A program made the translations under genes and the position numbers. From contig SCNI01000032.1 of assembly GCA_005502775.1 (NCBI GenBank), forward strand, positions 1-43,641: a DNA stretch of 43,641 nucleotides, written 5' to 3'. The notes under the pieces were generated by a model that worked only from the letters and a program-made list of their open reading frames with translations, was not told the DNA's origin and made no database searches. Shown here in pieces: positions 8,225 through 15,498 of the stretch. This DNA comes from Microbacteriaceae bacterium 3FA27C10. GTDB lineage: Bacteria > Actinomycetota > Actinomycetes > Actinomycetales > Microbacteriaceae. Every line of letters begins with the position of its first letter. Positions within the stretch are counted from its first letter, which is position 1.

Positions 8225-8431
8225 GCCAAGACCGTTCGTGATGTAAGCGCGTCGGAACGAGTGCGGGGTGATGTTCGTTTCGGCCTTCCTGGGGCTGATC
8301 GGGTGGTGATGGTCCTCGCCTTCCCTTCCGATGTGATTGCACTCGCGTGTAGTTGCGAACGCTAGGTACTTTCTGTCAGAGTGTATTTGCAAGCGCAAGT
8401 AGTTGCAGGATCTAGAACACGGCGTTTGCAA
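8225..8431 (-). pseudogene. Tyrosine recombinase (integrase) C-terminal fragment
   Basis: On the minus strand, residues encoded at about 8228-8272 read ITPHSFRRAYITNGL, the box with His-x-x-Arg that carries two of the catalytic residues of tyrosine recombinases. Before it is the short charged stretch HPISPRKAETN. The match breaks right after this box, and the rest of the domain, including the catalytic Tyr, is absent. Only about 30 residues are recognisable, so this is a relic. Its place next to tRNA-Met fits integration at the tRNA and later decay. Confidence 0.55.
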
Positions 8432-8480
8432 CTGTGTTCGAACTTGTGGACTGGCGTTCGCAGGTATCTAGTCGGTGCGT
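8345..8480 (+). promoter_or_regulatory. Candidate promoter/operator region of the glcG-like gene
   Basis: The stretch is lower in GC than its surroundings and rich in TTGC/GCAA elements. The arms AGTTGCA (8401-8407) and TGCAACT (8427-8433) form a perfect 7-bp inverted repeat with a 19-bp spacer, and TTGC-AAGC-GCAA (8387-8398) is a second small dyad. These look like binding sites for a dimeric regulator of the GlcG/NTF2 pair; the regulator is not identified. Confidence 0.35.
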
Positions 8481-8509
8481 GACCCGCACCCCTGAAGAGG
8501 GAGAAATCC

Positions 8510-8929
8510 ATGACTGCCCCCACCTCGTACTTGACGACCGCGGACGCCGAAGCGTTCGTCGCGACCGCGCAGCGGGCGGCTGCCGACGCTGGCGTCGCTG
8601 TGAGCGTGACCGTGCTGGACGCAGGGGGACACCTGCTGGCGTTCCTGCGGGATGACCGTGCCGTGTTGATCTCTGGGGAGACGAGCACGCGCAAGGCGTA
8701 CACCGCCCTTCAGCTGAATGCGGCGACGGCTGACGTCGTCGACGCGGTGAAGCCCACCGGTCCGTTCTTCTCCCTCCCGACGGCGCTCGATCGTCCACTG
8801 CTGTTCATTGCCGGTGGCGTGCCGATCCAGCTCGACGGCCGTGCCATCGGTGCGATCGGCGTGGGCGGTGGCGCGCCCGAGCAGGACCACGGGATTGCTG
8901 CCGCGGCCGTCGCTGCGTTCAGGGGGTGA
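8510..8929 (+). CDS. GlcG/HbpS-family heme-binding protein
   Basis: This 139-residue protein begins MTAPTSYLTTADAEAF, followed by SVTVLDAGGHLLAFLRDDRAVLIS and a glycine-rich C-terminus (GRAIGAIGVGGGAPEQDHGIA), all typical of the GlcG/HbpS fold. The family includes HbpS, an extracellular heme/redox sensor of Streptomyces, and GlcG proteins encoded near glycolate oxidase. Here there is no secretion signal and no senS/senR partner, so a cytoplasmic small-molecule or heme-binding role is more likely. Three bases separate its stop from the next gene, so the two form an operon. GAGGGAGA provides the ribosome-binding site. Confidence 0.88.
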   Translation: MTAPTSYLTTADAEAFVATAQRAAADAGVAVSVTVLDAGGHLLAFLRDDRAVLISGETSTRKAYTALQLNAATADVVDAVKPTGPFFSLPTALDRPLLFIAGGVPIQLDGRAIGAIGVGGGAPEQDHGIAAAAVAAFRG

Positions 8930-8932
8930 GGA

Positions 8933-9292
8933 ATGGTTGCCGCACGCAGATCGCGAACACCGGAAGAGGTCTTCGCCGACCACACCCAGCTGTTGAGCGG
9001 GGGGAATCTCGATGCCGTGATTGAGAACTACGCGGAGGACGCCGTCTTCGTCACCAAGGACGCTGTCCGTCGCGGTCGTGAGGGCGTTCGGGAGGGGTTG
9101 GAGCTGCTGGCCAACGACATGCCGGGTGCCGAATGGACACTGTCGCCGCACTTCGGGGGCGACGTGCTCTTGCTTGTCTGGACCGCCAGGGGATCACAGA
9201 CCCAGATCGGGGACGGCGTTGATACGTTCGTATTCAAAGACGGGCGCATCATCGCCCAGACCGTGTCCTACACCGTCGAAGCGTCAGGCTGA
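8933..9292 (+). CDS. NTF2-like/SnoaL-type protein
   Basis: This 119-residue protein has the cone-shaped NTF2/ketosteroid-isomerase-like pattern: an N-terminal helix with VFADHTQLLSGGNLDAVIENYAEDA, a middle VRRGREGVREGLELL, and closing strands TFVFKDGRIIAQTVSYTVE. Members serve as small isomerases, dehydratases or binding domains, and the substrate cannot be inferred. It directly follows the GlcG-like gene, and the two probably act on the same compound. It converges with the TetR gene at 9334. Confidence 0.82.
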   Translation: MVAARRSRTPEEVFADHTQLLSGGNLDAVIENYAEDAVFVTKDAVRRGREGVREGLELLANDMPGAEWTLSPHFGGDVLLLVWTARGSQTQIGDGVDTFVFKDGRIIAQTVSYTVEASG

Positions 9293-9333
9293 CGCGCTCC
9301 ATCCCGTGCCCTTGCGCGTGTGGCGACACCTAT

Positions 9334-9912
9334 TCAACGCGACTCATTCATCAGCTCGGTGAGGCGCAGCACCGCTGCGGACGACCGTTCTCGGTCTGAC
9401 GTGGCGAGCAGGTCGAGGAGGGCGCCCCGGAGCACGGCGAGGGCGAGTGTGCGCTCGATCACGCCGGATCGGTTCGCCCGCTCCTCGACGGGCTGACACC
9501 GCGCGAGCAGATCCAGCCAGCTCGTCACCGTCTCTTCCGCGAAGTCCGCCCACGGTCCCTCGCCGTCGAGCAGGGAGCGGCTGTAGCACTCGACCCACAG
9601 CAGCAGGAGAGGTCGGTGGCTGTCGGACGAGAGCCAGCTCCAGAGCGTCTCGATGCCCGCCGCCAGGCCCGTGCTCGTCGGTGCGAGAGTCTCCAGGGCG
9701 TCGATCTCGTCGGCGCGGGCCCGCTCGAGCAGGGCCCGGATGAGCCCGTCCTTCGTGTCGAAGAGGAACATCAGCACGCGGGTGCTCGAACCGATCGCCT
9801 CCGCGAGCGGGCGGAGGGACGTGCCGGTGATGCCGTGCTGCAGCACATACCCGTAGGCGGCCTCCAGGAGTTCGGTCTGCCGGGGTGACGGGGTTGCTCG
9901 CGGCTTGTCCAT
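9334..9912 (-). CDS. TetR/AcrR family transcriptional regulator
   Basis: This is a 192-residue protein. The N-terminal helix-turn-helix (TELLEAAYGYVLQHGITGTSLRPLAEAIGSSTRVLMFLFDTKDGLIRALL, about residues 13-62) is followed by an all-helical ligand-binding domain. It is divergent from the GNAT gene at 9972, with a perfect 22-bp palindrome between the two starts. That arrangement predicts autorepression plus control of the acetyltransferase. The inducer is unknown. It converges with the GlcG/NTF2 pair and need not regulate it. Confidence 0.92.
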   Translation of the reverse strand: MDKPRATPSPRQTELLEAAYGYVLQHGITGTSLRPLAEAIGSSTRVLMFLFDTKDGLIRALLERARADEIDALETLAPTSTGLAAGIETLWSWLSSDSHRPLLLLWVECYSRSLLDGEGPWADFAEETVTSWLDLLARCQPVEERANRSGVIERTLALAVLRGALLDLLATSDRERSSAAVLRLTELMNESR

Positions 9913-9930
9913 GCCGGTAGCCTACCGATT

Positions 9931-9952
9931 CACTGACACGCGCGTGTCAGTG
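9931..9952. promoter_or_regulatory. Perfect 22-bp palindrome, probable TetR operator
   Basis: The half-site CACTGACACGC is followed immediately by its exact reverse complement. It lies 19 bases upstream of each of the divergent starts (TetR at 9912, GNAT at 9972), where bound repressor would block both promoters. Palindromes of this size and placement are typical of TetR autoregulators. Confidence 0.85.
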
Positions 9953-9971
9953 GTAACCGAAGGAGGAACCC

Positions 9972-10475
9972 GTGACGCCGAAGGACCAGACGGTCGTGCT
10001 CCGATTCGCGAACCGGCCGGGGGACCTGGGCTGGATCGTCAAGACCCACGGTGAGATCTACGCCCAGCAGCTGTCGTGGGGGATCGACTTCGAGGGCATG
10101 GTGGCTCGCATCGTCGGCGCTTACGCCGAGCATCCCGGTGACGGCCGGCGGGCCGCCTGGATCGCCGAGGTCGACGGCGAACGGGCCGGCTGCATCATGC
10201 TCGTGCCCGACGACGATGACGAACGCACCGCCAAGCTCCGCGTGCTGCTCGTGGCACCGTGCGCGCGAGGGCTCGGTATCGGCTCGCAGCTCGTCGACGA
10301 GCACCTGCGTCTCGCCCGTGCCGCCGGATACCACCGCGTGTCCTTGTGGACGCTGAGCACTCTCGCGGCCGCTCGACGTCTCTACGAGCGAGCAGGGTTC
10401 GAGCTCGCCGCGGAGTCATCCGGGCGCCTTTTCGGTCGCGACCACATCGAACAGACCTGGGTGCTCGAGCTGTGA
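9972..10475 (+). CDS. GNAT family N-acetyltransferase
   Basis: This 167-residue protein starts at GTG, preceded by a strong AAGGAGG. The acetyl-CoA-binding motif A is clear at LRVLLVAPCARGLGIGSQLVDE (Q/RxxGxG/A type), followed by LARAAGYHRVSLWTL and AARRLYERAGFEL. A single GNAT domain fills the protein. In related regulators of this size the domain is sometimes fused to MarR, but here it stands alone. The acceptor substrate is unknown. It is probably controlled by the divergent TetR protein through the palindrome between them. Confidence 0.92.
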   Translation: MTPKDQTVVLRFANRPGDLGWIVKTHGEIYAQQLSWGIDFEGMVARIVGAYAEHPGDGRRAAWIAEVDGERAGCIMLVPDDDDERTAKLRVLLVAPCARGLGIGSQLVDEHLRLARAAGYHRVSLWTLSTLAAARRLYERAGFELAAESSGRLFGRDHIEQTWVLEL

Positions 10476-10516
10476 CCGCGCCGGCCCGCGGCGGGCCCCG
10501 GCTCGCCGGCGGTCAC
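10472..10516. terminator. Hairpin spanning two convergent stop codons
   Basis: GTGACCG-CG-CCGGC (10472-10485) pairs with GCCGGCGGTCAC (10505-10516) with a 2-base bulge, enclosing further GC-rich pairing. It covers the GNAT stop and the pobA stop, so it could terminate both convergent genes. No U-tract is visible. Confidence 0.55.
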
Positions 10517-11700
10517 GCCCGGGCCGGCCATCCGGTGTAGGCCTCGGCGAGGTACGTTCGCCCGGCCTCCGACTCCACCACGCTGCGCAGCTCGCCGAGC
10601 TGGCGGCGGCGGTCGAAGTCGGTGGCGTCGGGAGCCACGTGCAGCATGCTCGTCATCCACCACGAGAAGTGCTGCGCCTTCCAGATGCGGTCGAGCGCCC
10701 GCTCGGCGTAGCTGTCGATGAGGCGTTCGTCACGGGCGCCCTCGGCGAGCAGCGCACGCAGCGCCTCGGCGAGCAGCACCACGTCGGCGATGGCGAGGTT
10801 CATTCCCTTCGCCCCGGTCGGCGGCACGGTGTGGGCGGCGTCGCCGACGAGGGCGACCCGGCCCCGGCGCAGCTCGTGGGCCACGAAGCTGCGGAAGCGC
10901 AGCACGTCGCGCTGGATGATGCGGCCCTCGTGGAGGGTGGTGCCCGGCACGCGCGCCTGCAGCGTGTCCCAGATCTCGGCTTCGCTCGGCGCGGTGGCGT
11001 CGGCGTCGGGGTCGCACTGGAAGTACATCCGCTGCACCTCCGGGCTGCGCTGACTGATCAGCGCGAACCCCTGCTCCGAGTTGCTGTAGATCAGCTCCTG
11101 CGCACTCGGTGGCGCCTCGCAGAGGATGCCGAACCAGGCGAACGGGTACTCCCGGAAGTAGCCGCCCGAGCGCGAGCCGGTCACCGTCGCCCGCACCGCG
11201 CTGCGAGAGCCGTCGGCGCCCACCACGAAGTCGGCCTCGATGCGCACGGCCTCGCCCTGCGCATCCGTGCCGACGACCGCCGGATGCTCGGGGTCGCCCT
11301 CGTCGACACCCGCGACGGTGACGCCGAATCGCAGATCCTGGCCCGCGCCGAGCCGGAGCGCCAGCAGATCTTTCAGCACCTCGTGCTGGGGGTAGAGCCA
11401 GACGCTCCGGCCCACCAGCGCGGGGAAGTCGATGCGGTGGGCCTCGTCGCCGAAGCGCAGCTCGATGCCGTCGTGCCGGTGGCCCACGGTGTCGACACGG
11501 GTGCCGGGGTCGATCGCGCGCAGCAGGTCGACGGTGTTCTGCTCGAGGATGCCGGCACGGATGGTGGACTCGATCTCGCTGCGCGAGCGGGAGTCGACGA
11601 CGATCGACTCGATGCCGGCGTCGGCCAACAGCTGCGAGAGCACGAGCCCGGCGGGGCCGGCGCCGACGACGGCGACGCGGGTGCGGACGGTGGTGGGCAT
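10513..11700 (-). CDS. pobA: 4-hydroxybenzoate 3-monooxygenase
   Basis: This is a 395-residue flavoprotein hydroxylase. The FAD-binding GAGPAG motif is near residues 13-18, followed by SRSRSEIESTIRAGILEQNTVDLL, the PHBH-specific region. Further on are GADGSRSAVR and GDAAHTVPPTGAKGMNLAIADV. It converts 4-hydroxybenzoate to protocatechuate using NAD(P)H and O2, feeding the pca genes 1 kb away. The start at 11700 is set by GAAGGAGACGCC immediately upstream; the longer frame to 11772 would overlap the regulator's binding repeat. The gene diverges from the pca operon across the IclR regulator gene. Confidence 0.95.
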   Translation of the reverse strand: MPTTVRTRVAVVGAGPAGLVLSQLLADAGIESIVVDSRSRSEIESTIRAGILEQNTVDLLRAIDPGTRVDTVGHRHDGIELRFGDEAHRIDFPALVGRSVWLYPQHEVLKDLLALRLGAGQDLRFGVTVAGVDEGDPEHPAVVGTDAQGEAVRIEADFVVGADGSRSAVRATVTGSRSGGYFREYPFAWFGILCEAPPSAQELIYSNSEQGFALISQRSPEVQRMYFQCDPDADATAPSEAEIWDTLQARVPGTTLHEGRIIQRDVLRFRSFVAHELRRGRVALVGDAAHTVPPTGAKGMNLAIADVVLLAEALRALLAEGARDERLIDSYAERALDRIWKAQHFSWWMTSMLHVAPDATDFDRRRQLGELRSVVESEAGRTYLAEAYTGWPARA

Positions 11701-11759
11701 GGCGTCTCCTTCGACGGGGTGACGCCATTGTGGGAGCTCGGCGCGCATCCGGGGCTCAC

Positions 11760-11780
11760 GATTCCCGATCAACGGGAATC
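11760..11780. promoter_or_regulatory. Inverted repeat upstream of pobA, candidate IclR-regulator site
   Basis: GATTCCCG (11760-11767) and CGGGAATC (11773-11780) form an 8-bp dyad with a 5-bp spacer, 60 bp upstream of the pobA start. Its core TTCCC-N7-GGGAA is the same as that of the repeat in front of pcaH. Confidence 0.65.
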
Positions 11781-11801
11781 AGCGTCGGCGCCGAACCGGG
11801 T

Positions 11802-12554
11802 TCAGGAGCGATAGCCCAGCGAGCGTGCGATGTCCCGGGCGGCGCGATGCAACTCCACCACCGCGAAGTCCGCCTCCGCGTCGCGCGGAAGCACCACGGA
11901 GAGGGCGGCGACCACCTGCCCGGTCTCGTCGCGCACCGGCACGGCGATCCCCGTGGCCACCTCCTCGATGTAGCCCGGGGCGATGGCGTGCCCCAGCTGG
12001 CGTACCTCGGCGAGCTTGCGGCGCACCGCCTGCGGGTCGGAGAGGGTCGCACGGGTGAGGGGGGCGAGCGGCGACGCGAGCACCCGCTCCTGCAGCTCGG
12101 CCGGGCCGAATGCGAGCAGCACGAGGCCCGAGCTCGAGGCGTGCAACGGCAGGCGTCCTGCCACGCGCGTGATGTTCGAGCCCGAGTCGGGGCTGCTGAG
12201 TCTTTCGAGGAAGAGCGCCTCGTCCTGCTCCAGGATGGCGAGCTGGGTGTGCTCCCGCACCCGCGCCTGCACCCGCTCCATGAACGGCATCGCGGCCTGC
12301 CGCAGCCGGAGCGCGTGCGAGGAGCGGGTCGACAGCTCCCACAGTCGCATGCCGATACGCACCTGGCGCTCCTCGTCGCGCTCGAGCAGCCCGGCCGCGA
12401 CCAGCTCGTTCACGATCCGGTGGGCGGTGGAGCTCGGCAGTCCCGCACGACGGCCGATCTCGGTGGCGGTCTGCACGGTGCGGGTGGGGGTGAAGGTGTC
12501 CAGGATGCGCACCAGTCGGTCGGTCGCGGAGTCGCCCGTGGGGGAGTTGGCCAT
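11802..12554 (-). CDS. IclR family regulator of the pob/pca genes
   Basis: This 250-residue protein has an N-terminal winged helix (about 8-70, TATEIGRRAGLPSSTAHRIVNEL) and a C-terminal IclR effector domain (about 75-250). It resembles PcaR/PcaU/PobR-type IclR regulators that sense protocatechuate, 4-hydroxybenzoate or 3-oxoadipate; the exact effector is inferred only from context. It sits between pobA, which it precedes on the same strand, and the divergent pcaHGBDC operon. Both promoters carry a TTCCC-N7-GGGAA dyad. The start at 12554 (MANSPTGD) is chosen because it begins close to the HTH; the upstream in-frame ATGs would run through the pcaH operator. Confidence 0.9.
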   Translation of the reverse strand: MANSPTGDSATDRLVRILDTFTPTRTVQTATEIGRRAGLPSSTAHRIVNELVAAGLLERDEERQVRIGMRLWELSTRSSHALRLRQAAMPFMERVQARVREHTQLAILEQDEALFLERLSSPDSGSNITRVAGRLPLHASSSGLVLLAFGPAELQERVLASPLAPLTRATLSDPQAVRRKLAEVRQLGHAIAPGYIEEVATGIAVPVRDETGQVVAALSVVLPRDAEADFAVVELHRAARDIARSLGYRS

Positions 12555-12580
12555 GCCCCATGATGGCACTCGCATGGCAT

Positions 12581-12601
12581 CCTTCCCATTCATCGGGAAG
12601 G
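12581..12601. promoter_or_regulatory. Inverted repeat in the iclR-pcaH intergenic region
   Basis: CCTTCCC (12581-12587) and GGGAAGG (12595-12601) form a perfect 7-bp dyad with a 7-bp spacer, between the divergent starts of the IclR gene (12554) and pcaH (12671). The core TTCCC-N7-GGGAA is shared with the pobA site. Confidence 0.65.
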
Positions 12602-12670
12602 CCCGGCATCGGATGCGCTCGGTGCCCCAGCATGGATGCACCCCGTTCCCGAGGAGTCGAAGGAGACGCC

Positions 12671-13480
12671 GTGACACCCCCCACCGCCACGGCGCCGGAG
12701 CGCCTGCTGGCCGCCCCCGACCAGGCCTCGCAGCAGCAGATCAGCCACGAGATCGGCGAGCTGCACGCCGGGCTCGAGCGACGGGAGCAGGCGGGGGAGC
12801 GCATCCGCCCGACCGTCCACGACTTCCCGCCCTACCGCTCGAGCGTGCTGCGGCATCCCACCAAGAACCTCAAGCTCGTCGACCCCGAGACCGTCGAGCT
12901 GCTGTCGCCGGCCTTCGGGCAGCGCGACGTGGCCGCGGTGGAGAGCGACCTCACCGTGCAGCACGCGGGGGCGCCGCTCGGCGAGCGGATGACGGTGCGT
13001 GGACGGCTCACCGACTCCTGGGGCCGGCCGGTGGCGAACCAGCTGATCGAGATCTGGCAGGCCAATTCGGCGGGCCGCTACATCCACCAGCGTGACCAGC
13101 ATCCCGCACCGCTCGACCCCAACTTCACCGGCGCGGGGCGTGCCATCACGAACGACACGGGCGAGTACCTCTTCACCACCATCAAGCCGGGGCCCTACCC
13201 GTGGAAGAACCACGTCAACGCCTGGCGACCGGCGCACATCCACTTCTCGGTCTTCGGCAGCTCGTTCACGCAGCGGCTGGTGACCCAGATGTACTTTCCG
13301 GGCGACCCGCTGTTCGCGCTCGACCCGATCTTCAACACCATCTGGCGGCCGAAAGACCGGGAGAGCCTGATCGGCGTGTACGACCACGACCTCACCTCTC
13401 CGGAGTGGGCGACCGGCTACCGTTTCGACATCGTGGTGGACGGACCGGATGCCACCTGGTTCGAGAACGAGAGCGAGTGA
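12671..13480 (+). CDS. pcaH: Protocatechuate 3,4-dioxygenase beta subunit
   Basis: This is a 269-residue intradiol dioxygenase subunit starting at GTG, with GAAGGAG upstream. The four Fe(III) ligands are visible as Tyr137 (GRYIHQ), Tyr176 (GPYPWKN), His189 and His191 (PAHIHFS). The spacing 39/13/2 equals that of the Pseudomonas enzyme (Tyr408, Tyr447, His460, His462). With PcaG it cleaves protocatechuate between the hydroxyls to give 3-carboxy-cis,cis-muconate. It has an N-terminal extension of about 30 residues over the Pseudomonas subunit. It is first gene of pcaHGBDC. Confidence 0.96.
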   Translation: MTPPTATAPERLLAAPDQASQQQISHEIGELHAGLERREQAGERIRPTVHDFPPYRSSVLRHPTKNLKLVDPETVELLSPAFGQRDVAAVESDLTVQHAGAPLGERMTVRGRLTDSWGRPVANQLIEIWQANSAGRYIHQRDQHPAPLDPNFTGAGRAITNDTGEYLFTTIKPGPYPWKNHVNAWRPAHIHFSVFGSSFTQRLVTQMYFPGDPLFALDPIFNTIWRPKDRESLIGVYDHDLTSPEWATGYRFDIVVDGPDATWFENESE

Positions 13481-13482
13481 TC

Positions 13483-14043
13483 ATGAGCGTTCCCGCTCGC
13501 AGCCTCCGGCCCACCCCCGGTCAGACCGTGGGGCCGTTCTTCGCCTACGGCGTGGAGTACGACCGGATGCACCAGGTCGTCGACCCGTACGCGCCCGGCG
13601 CCGTGCTGCTCGGCGGCACGGTCTACGACGGTGCGGGCGCGCCCGTTCCCGACGCCTTCGTGGAGATCTTCGGAGCCGACTCCGACGGGCGGGTGCCCCA
13701 CGACCGCGGTGCGTTCCGGCGGGACGACCACACCTTCACGGGCTTCGGGCGCGCGTTCACGAACGACGACGGCCACTACGAGTTCTTCACCCGCAACCCC
13801 GGGGCGGCTCCCGGCCGGCCCGCGTTCTTCGCCACCATCGTCTTCGCCCGGGGGCTGCCCGACAAGCTGCACACCCGCATCTACCTGCCCGATGACGAGG
13901 CGGCGCTGACGGCGGATGCGTTCCTGGCCTCGCTCGACCCGGCGGAGCGCGCCTCGCTCGTCGCCCGGCGCACCGAGGGCGGCGGCCTGCACCACGACAT
14001 CCGCCTGCAGGGCGAGGGAGAGACGGTGTTCCTTGCCTTCTGA
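13483..14043 (+). CDS. pcaG: Protocatechuate 3,4-dioxygenase alpha subunit
   Basis: This 186-residue protein starts 2 bases after pcaH. It shows the alpha-subunit opening RPTPGQTVGPFFAYGV, an intradiol-type beta core with FGRAFTNDDGHYEFFTRNPG and ARGLPDKLHTRIYLPDD, and the usual degenerate iron site: the His/Tyr ligand set of PcaH is not conserved. It forms the alpha/beta protomer with PcaH and contributes to the substrate pocket. Confidence 0.95.
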   Translation: MSVPARSLRPTPGQTVGPFFAYGVEYDRMHQVVDPYAPGAVLLGGTVYDGAGAPVPDAFVEIFGADSDGRVPHDRGAFRRDDHTFTGFGRAFTNDDGHYEFFTRNPGAAPGRPAFFATIVFARGLPDKLHTRIYLPDDEAALTADAFLASLDPAERASLVARRTEGGGLHHDIRLQGEGETVFLAF

Positions 14044-15409
14044 CGCGCTGCCCGCCACGTCGCCCGCCCATCCGCCCGGCGCGTTCGACCGCGGGCTCCT
14101 CGCTCCGGTGGCCGTGGGTCACGACGACCTCGTCTCCGACGACGCCGTGCTGGCCGCCCTCGTGCGCGCCGAGCTCGGCCTGGTGCGCGCCTGGGAGGCG
14201 CTCGGAGCCGTGCCCACTGAGGCGGCCGAGGCGATCGCTGCGGCCTGGAGCGCGGATGCGGCACCGGAGCACGCAGCTCCGCTCACGATCGAGGTCGCCT
14301 CCCTCGCCGCGGCCGCGGTCGGCGGGGGCAACCCGGTCATCGCGCTCGTCTCCCTGCTCAAGCAGGCACTCGCGCCGGCGGACCGCGCGTGGGTGCATCG
14401 TGGCGCCACGAGCCAGGACATCCTCGACACCGCCCTCATGCTCGTCTCCCGCCAGGCGGTCGACGCCGTGCTCGCCGATCTGGCCGAGACCGAGGCGGCG
14501 CTCGCCGCGTTCGCCCGCGAGCACCGCGACGTGGTCGCGGCCGGCCGTACCCTCGCCCAGCAGGCGGTGCCGACGACCGTCGGGCGGCGAGCCGGGGGCT
14601 GGCTCGGCGGCATCCGCCGGGCGCGCATCCGGCTGCAGCAGCTGGCGCTGCCCGCTCAGCTCGGCGGTGCGGCCGGCACCCGGGCCTCGTTCCACGAGCT
14701 CGGCGGCCCCGCCGCCGCGGAGCTGCCGGCCCGCTACGCCGAAGAGCTCGGCCTCGACGACGCCGGCGCGGTCTGGCACACCAGTCGCTGGCCGGTCACC
14801 GAGCTGGCCGACGCGCTCGCCCAGACCACGGATGCGCTGGGCAAGCTGGCCGGAGACGTCGTCACCCTCTCGCGCACCGAGATCGCCGAGCTCTCGGCCG
14901 GCCCCGGCGGCGGCTCGTCGGCCATGCCGCAGAAGAGCAACCCCGTGGCGGCCGTGCTCATCCGCTCGGCCGCCCTGCGCGCGCCGCAGCTCGCCGCGAC
15001 CCTGCACCTGTGCGCCGCGCTCGCCGAGGACGAGCGCCCCGCCGGGGCCTGGCACGCGGAGTGGCCGACCCTGCGCGAGCTGGTGCGGATCACGCTCGGG
15101 GCGAGCGCCCACGCGGCGCGGCTGGCCTCGGTGCTCCGCGTCGACCGCGAAGCCGTCGCCCGCAACCTGGCTCTGACGAACGGTCTCATCCTGGCCGAGC
15201 GGCTCTCCCTCCGGCTCACGCCCCTGATCGGCGCCGAGCGCGTGGCCGCCCTCGTGGCCGAGGCCGCCTCGGGCGCCGATGTGGCCGCGCTCCTCGCCGC
15301 CCTCCCCGAGGCCGACGGTCTCGACATCCCCTCGCTGCTCGAGCCCGCGAACTACACCGGGGACGCCGCCGCCGTGGTCGACCGTGTCACCGGGGTGGAG
15401 CCGTCATGA
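14033..15409 (+). CDS. pcaB: 3-carboxy-cis,cis-muconate cycloisomerase
   Basis: This is a 458-residue member of the fumarase/aspartase superfamily, with the signature GGGSSAMPQKSNP near residues 292-304 and the upstream VHRGATSQDILDTALM. It lactonises 3-carboxymuconate to 4-carboxymuconolactone. The TTG at 14033 is chosen because it overlaps the pcaG stop by 11 bases and gives the family's usual length (about 450). The start codon is uncertain to a few residues. It ends in an ATGA that starts a 30-codon mini-ORF leading to pcaD. Confidence 0.93.
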   Translation: MPSDALPATSPAHPPGAFDRGLLAPVAVGHDDLVSDDAVLAALVRAELGLVRAWEALGAVPTEAAEAIAAAWSADAAPEHAAPLTIEVASLAAAAVGGGNPVIALVSLLKQALAPADRAWVHRGATSQDILDTALMLVSRQAVDAVLADLAETEAALAAFAREHRDVVAAGRTLAQQAVPTTVGRRAGGWLGGIRRARIRLQQLALPAQLGGAAGTRASFHELGGPAAAELPARYAEELGLDDAGAVWHTSRWPVTELADALAQTTDALGKLAGDVVTLSRTEIAELSAGPGGGSSAMPQKSNPVAAVLIRSAALRAPQLAATLHLCAALAEDERPAGAWHAEWPTLRELVRITLGASAHAARLASVLRVDREAVARNLALTNGLILAERLSLRLTPLIGAERVAALVAEAASGADVAALLAALPEADGLDIPSLLEPANYTGDAAAVVDRVTGVEPS

Positions 15410-15498
15410 TCGCCGCCGGACCGTCTCCGCGCAACCGGCTCTGCGCATCCGAAGCCGCGTCGGCGGCGGGCCGCGTCGCCCGGCAGGAGTCGCGATGA
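15406..15498 (+). CDS. 30-codon mini-ORF bridging pcaB and pcaD (possible coupling ORF)
   Basis: An ATG at 15406 overlaps the pcaB stop (ATGA), and the frame reads 30 codons to a TGA at 15496-15498 that overlaps the pcaD start (ATGA at 15495). The peptide (MIAAGPSPRNRLCASEAASA then 10 more residues) resembles nothing I know. The double ATGA overlap would let ribosomes pass from pcaB to pcaD without release, so it may serve coupling rather than make a functional protein. It could also be chance. Confidence 0.35.
   Translation: MIAAGPSPRNRLCASEAASAAGRVARQESR

Noticed and set aside
7837-8509. Complete prophage or integrative element with att sites
   Set aside because: I found no second copy of the tRNA-Met 3' end and no other phage or conjugation gene; only two short fragments are present.
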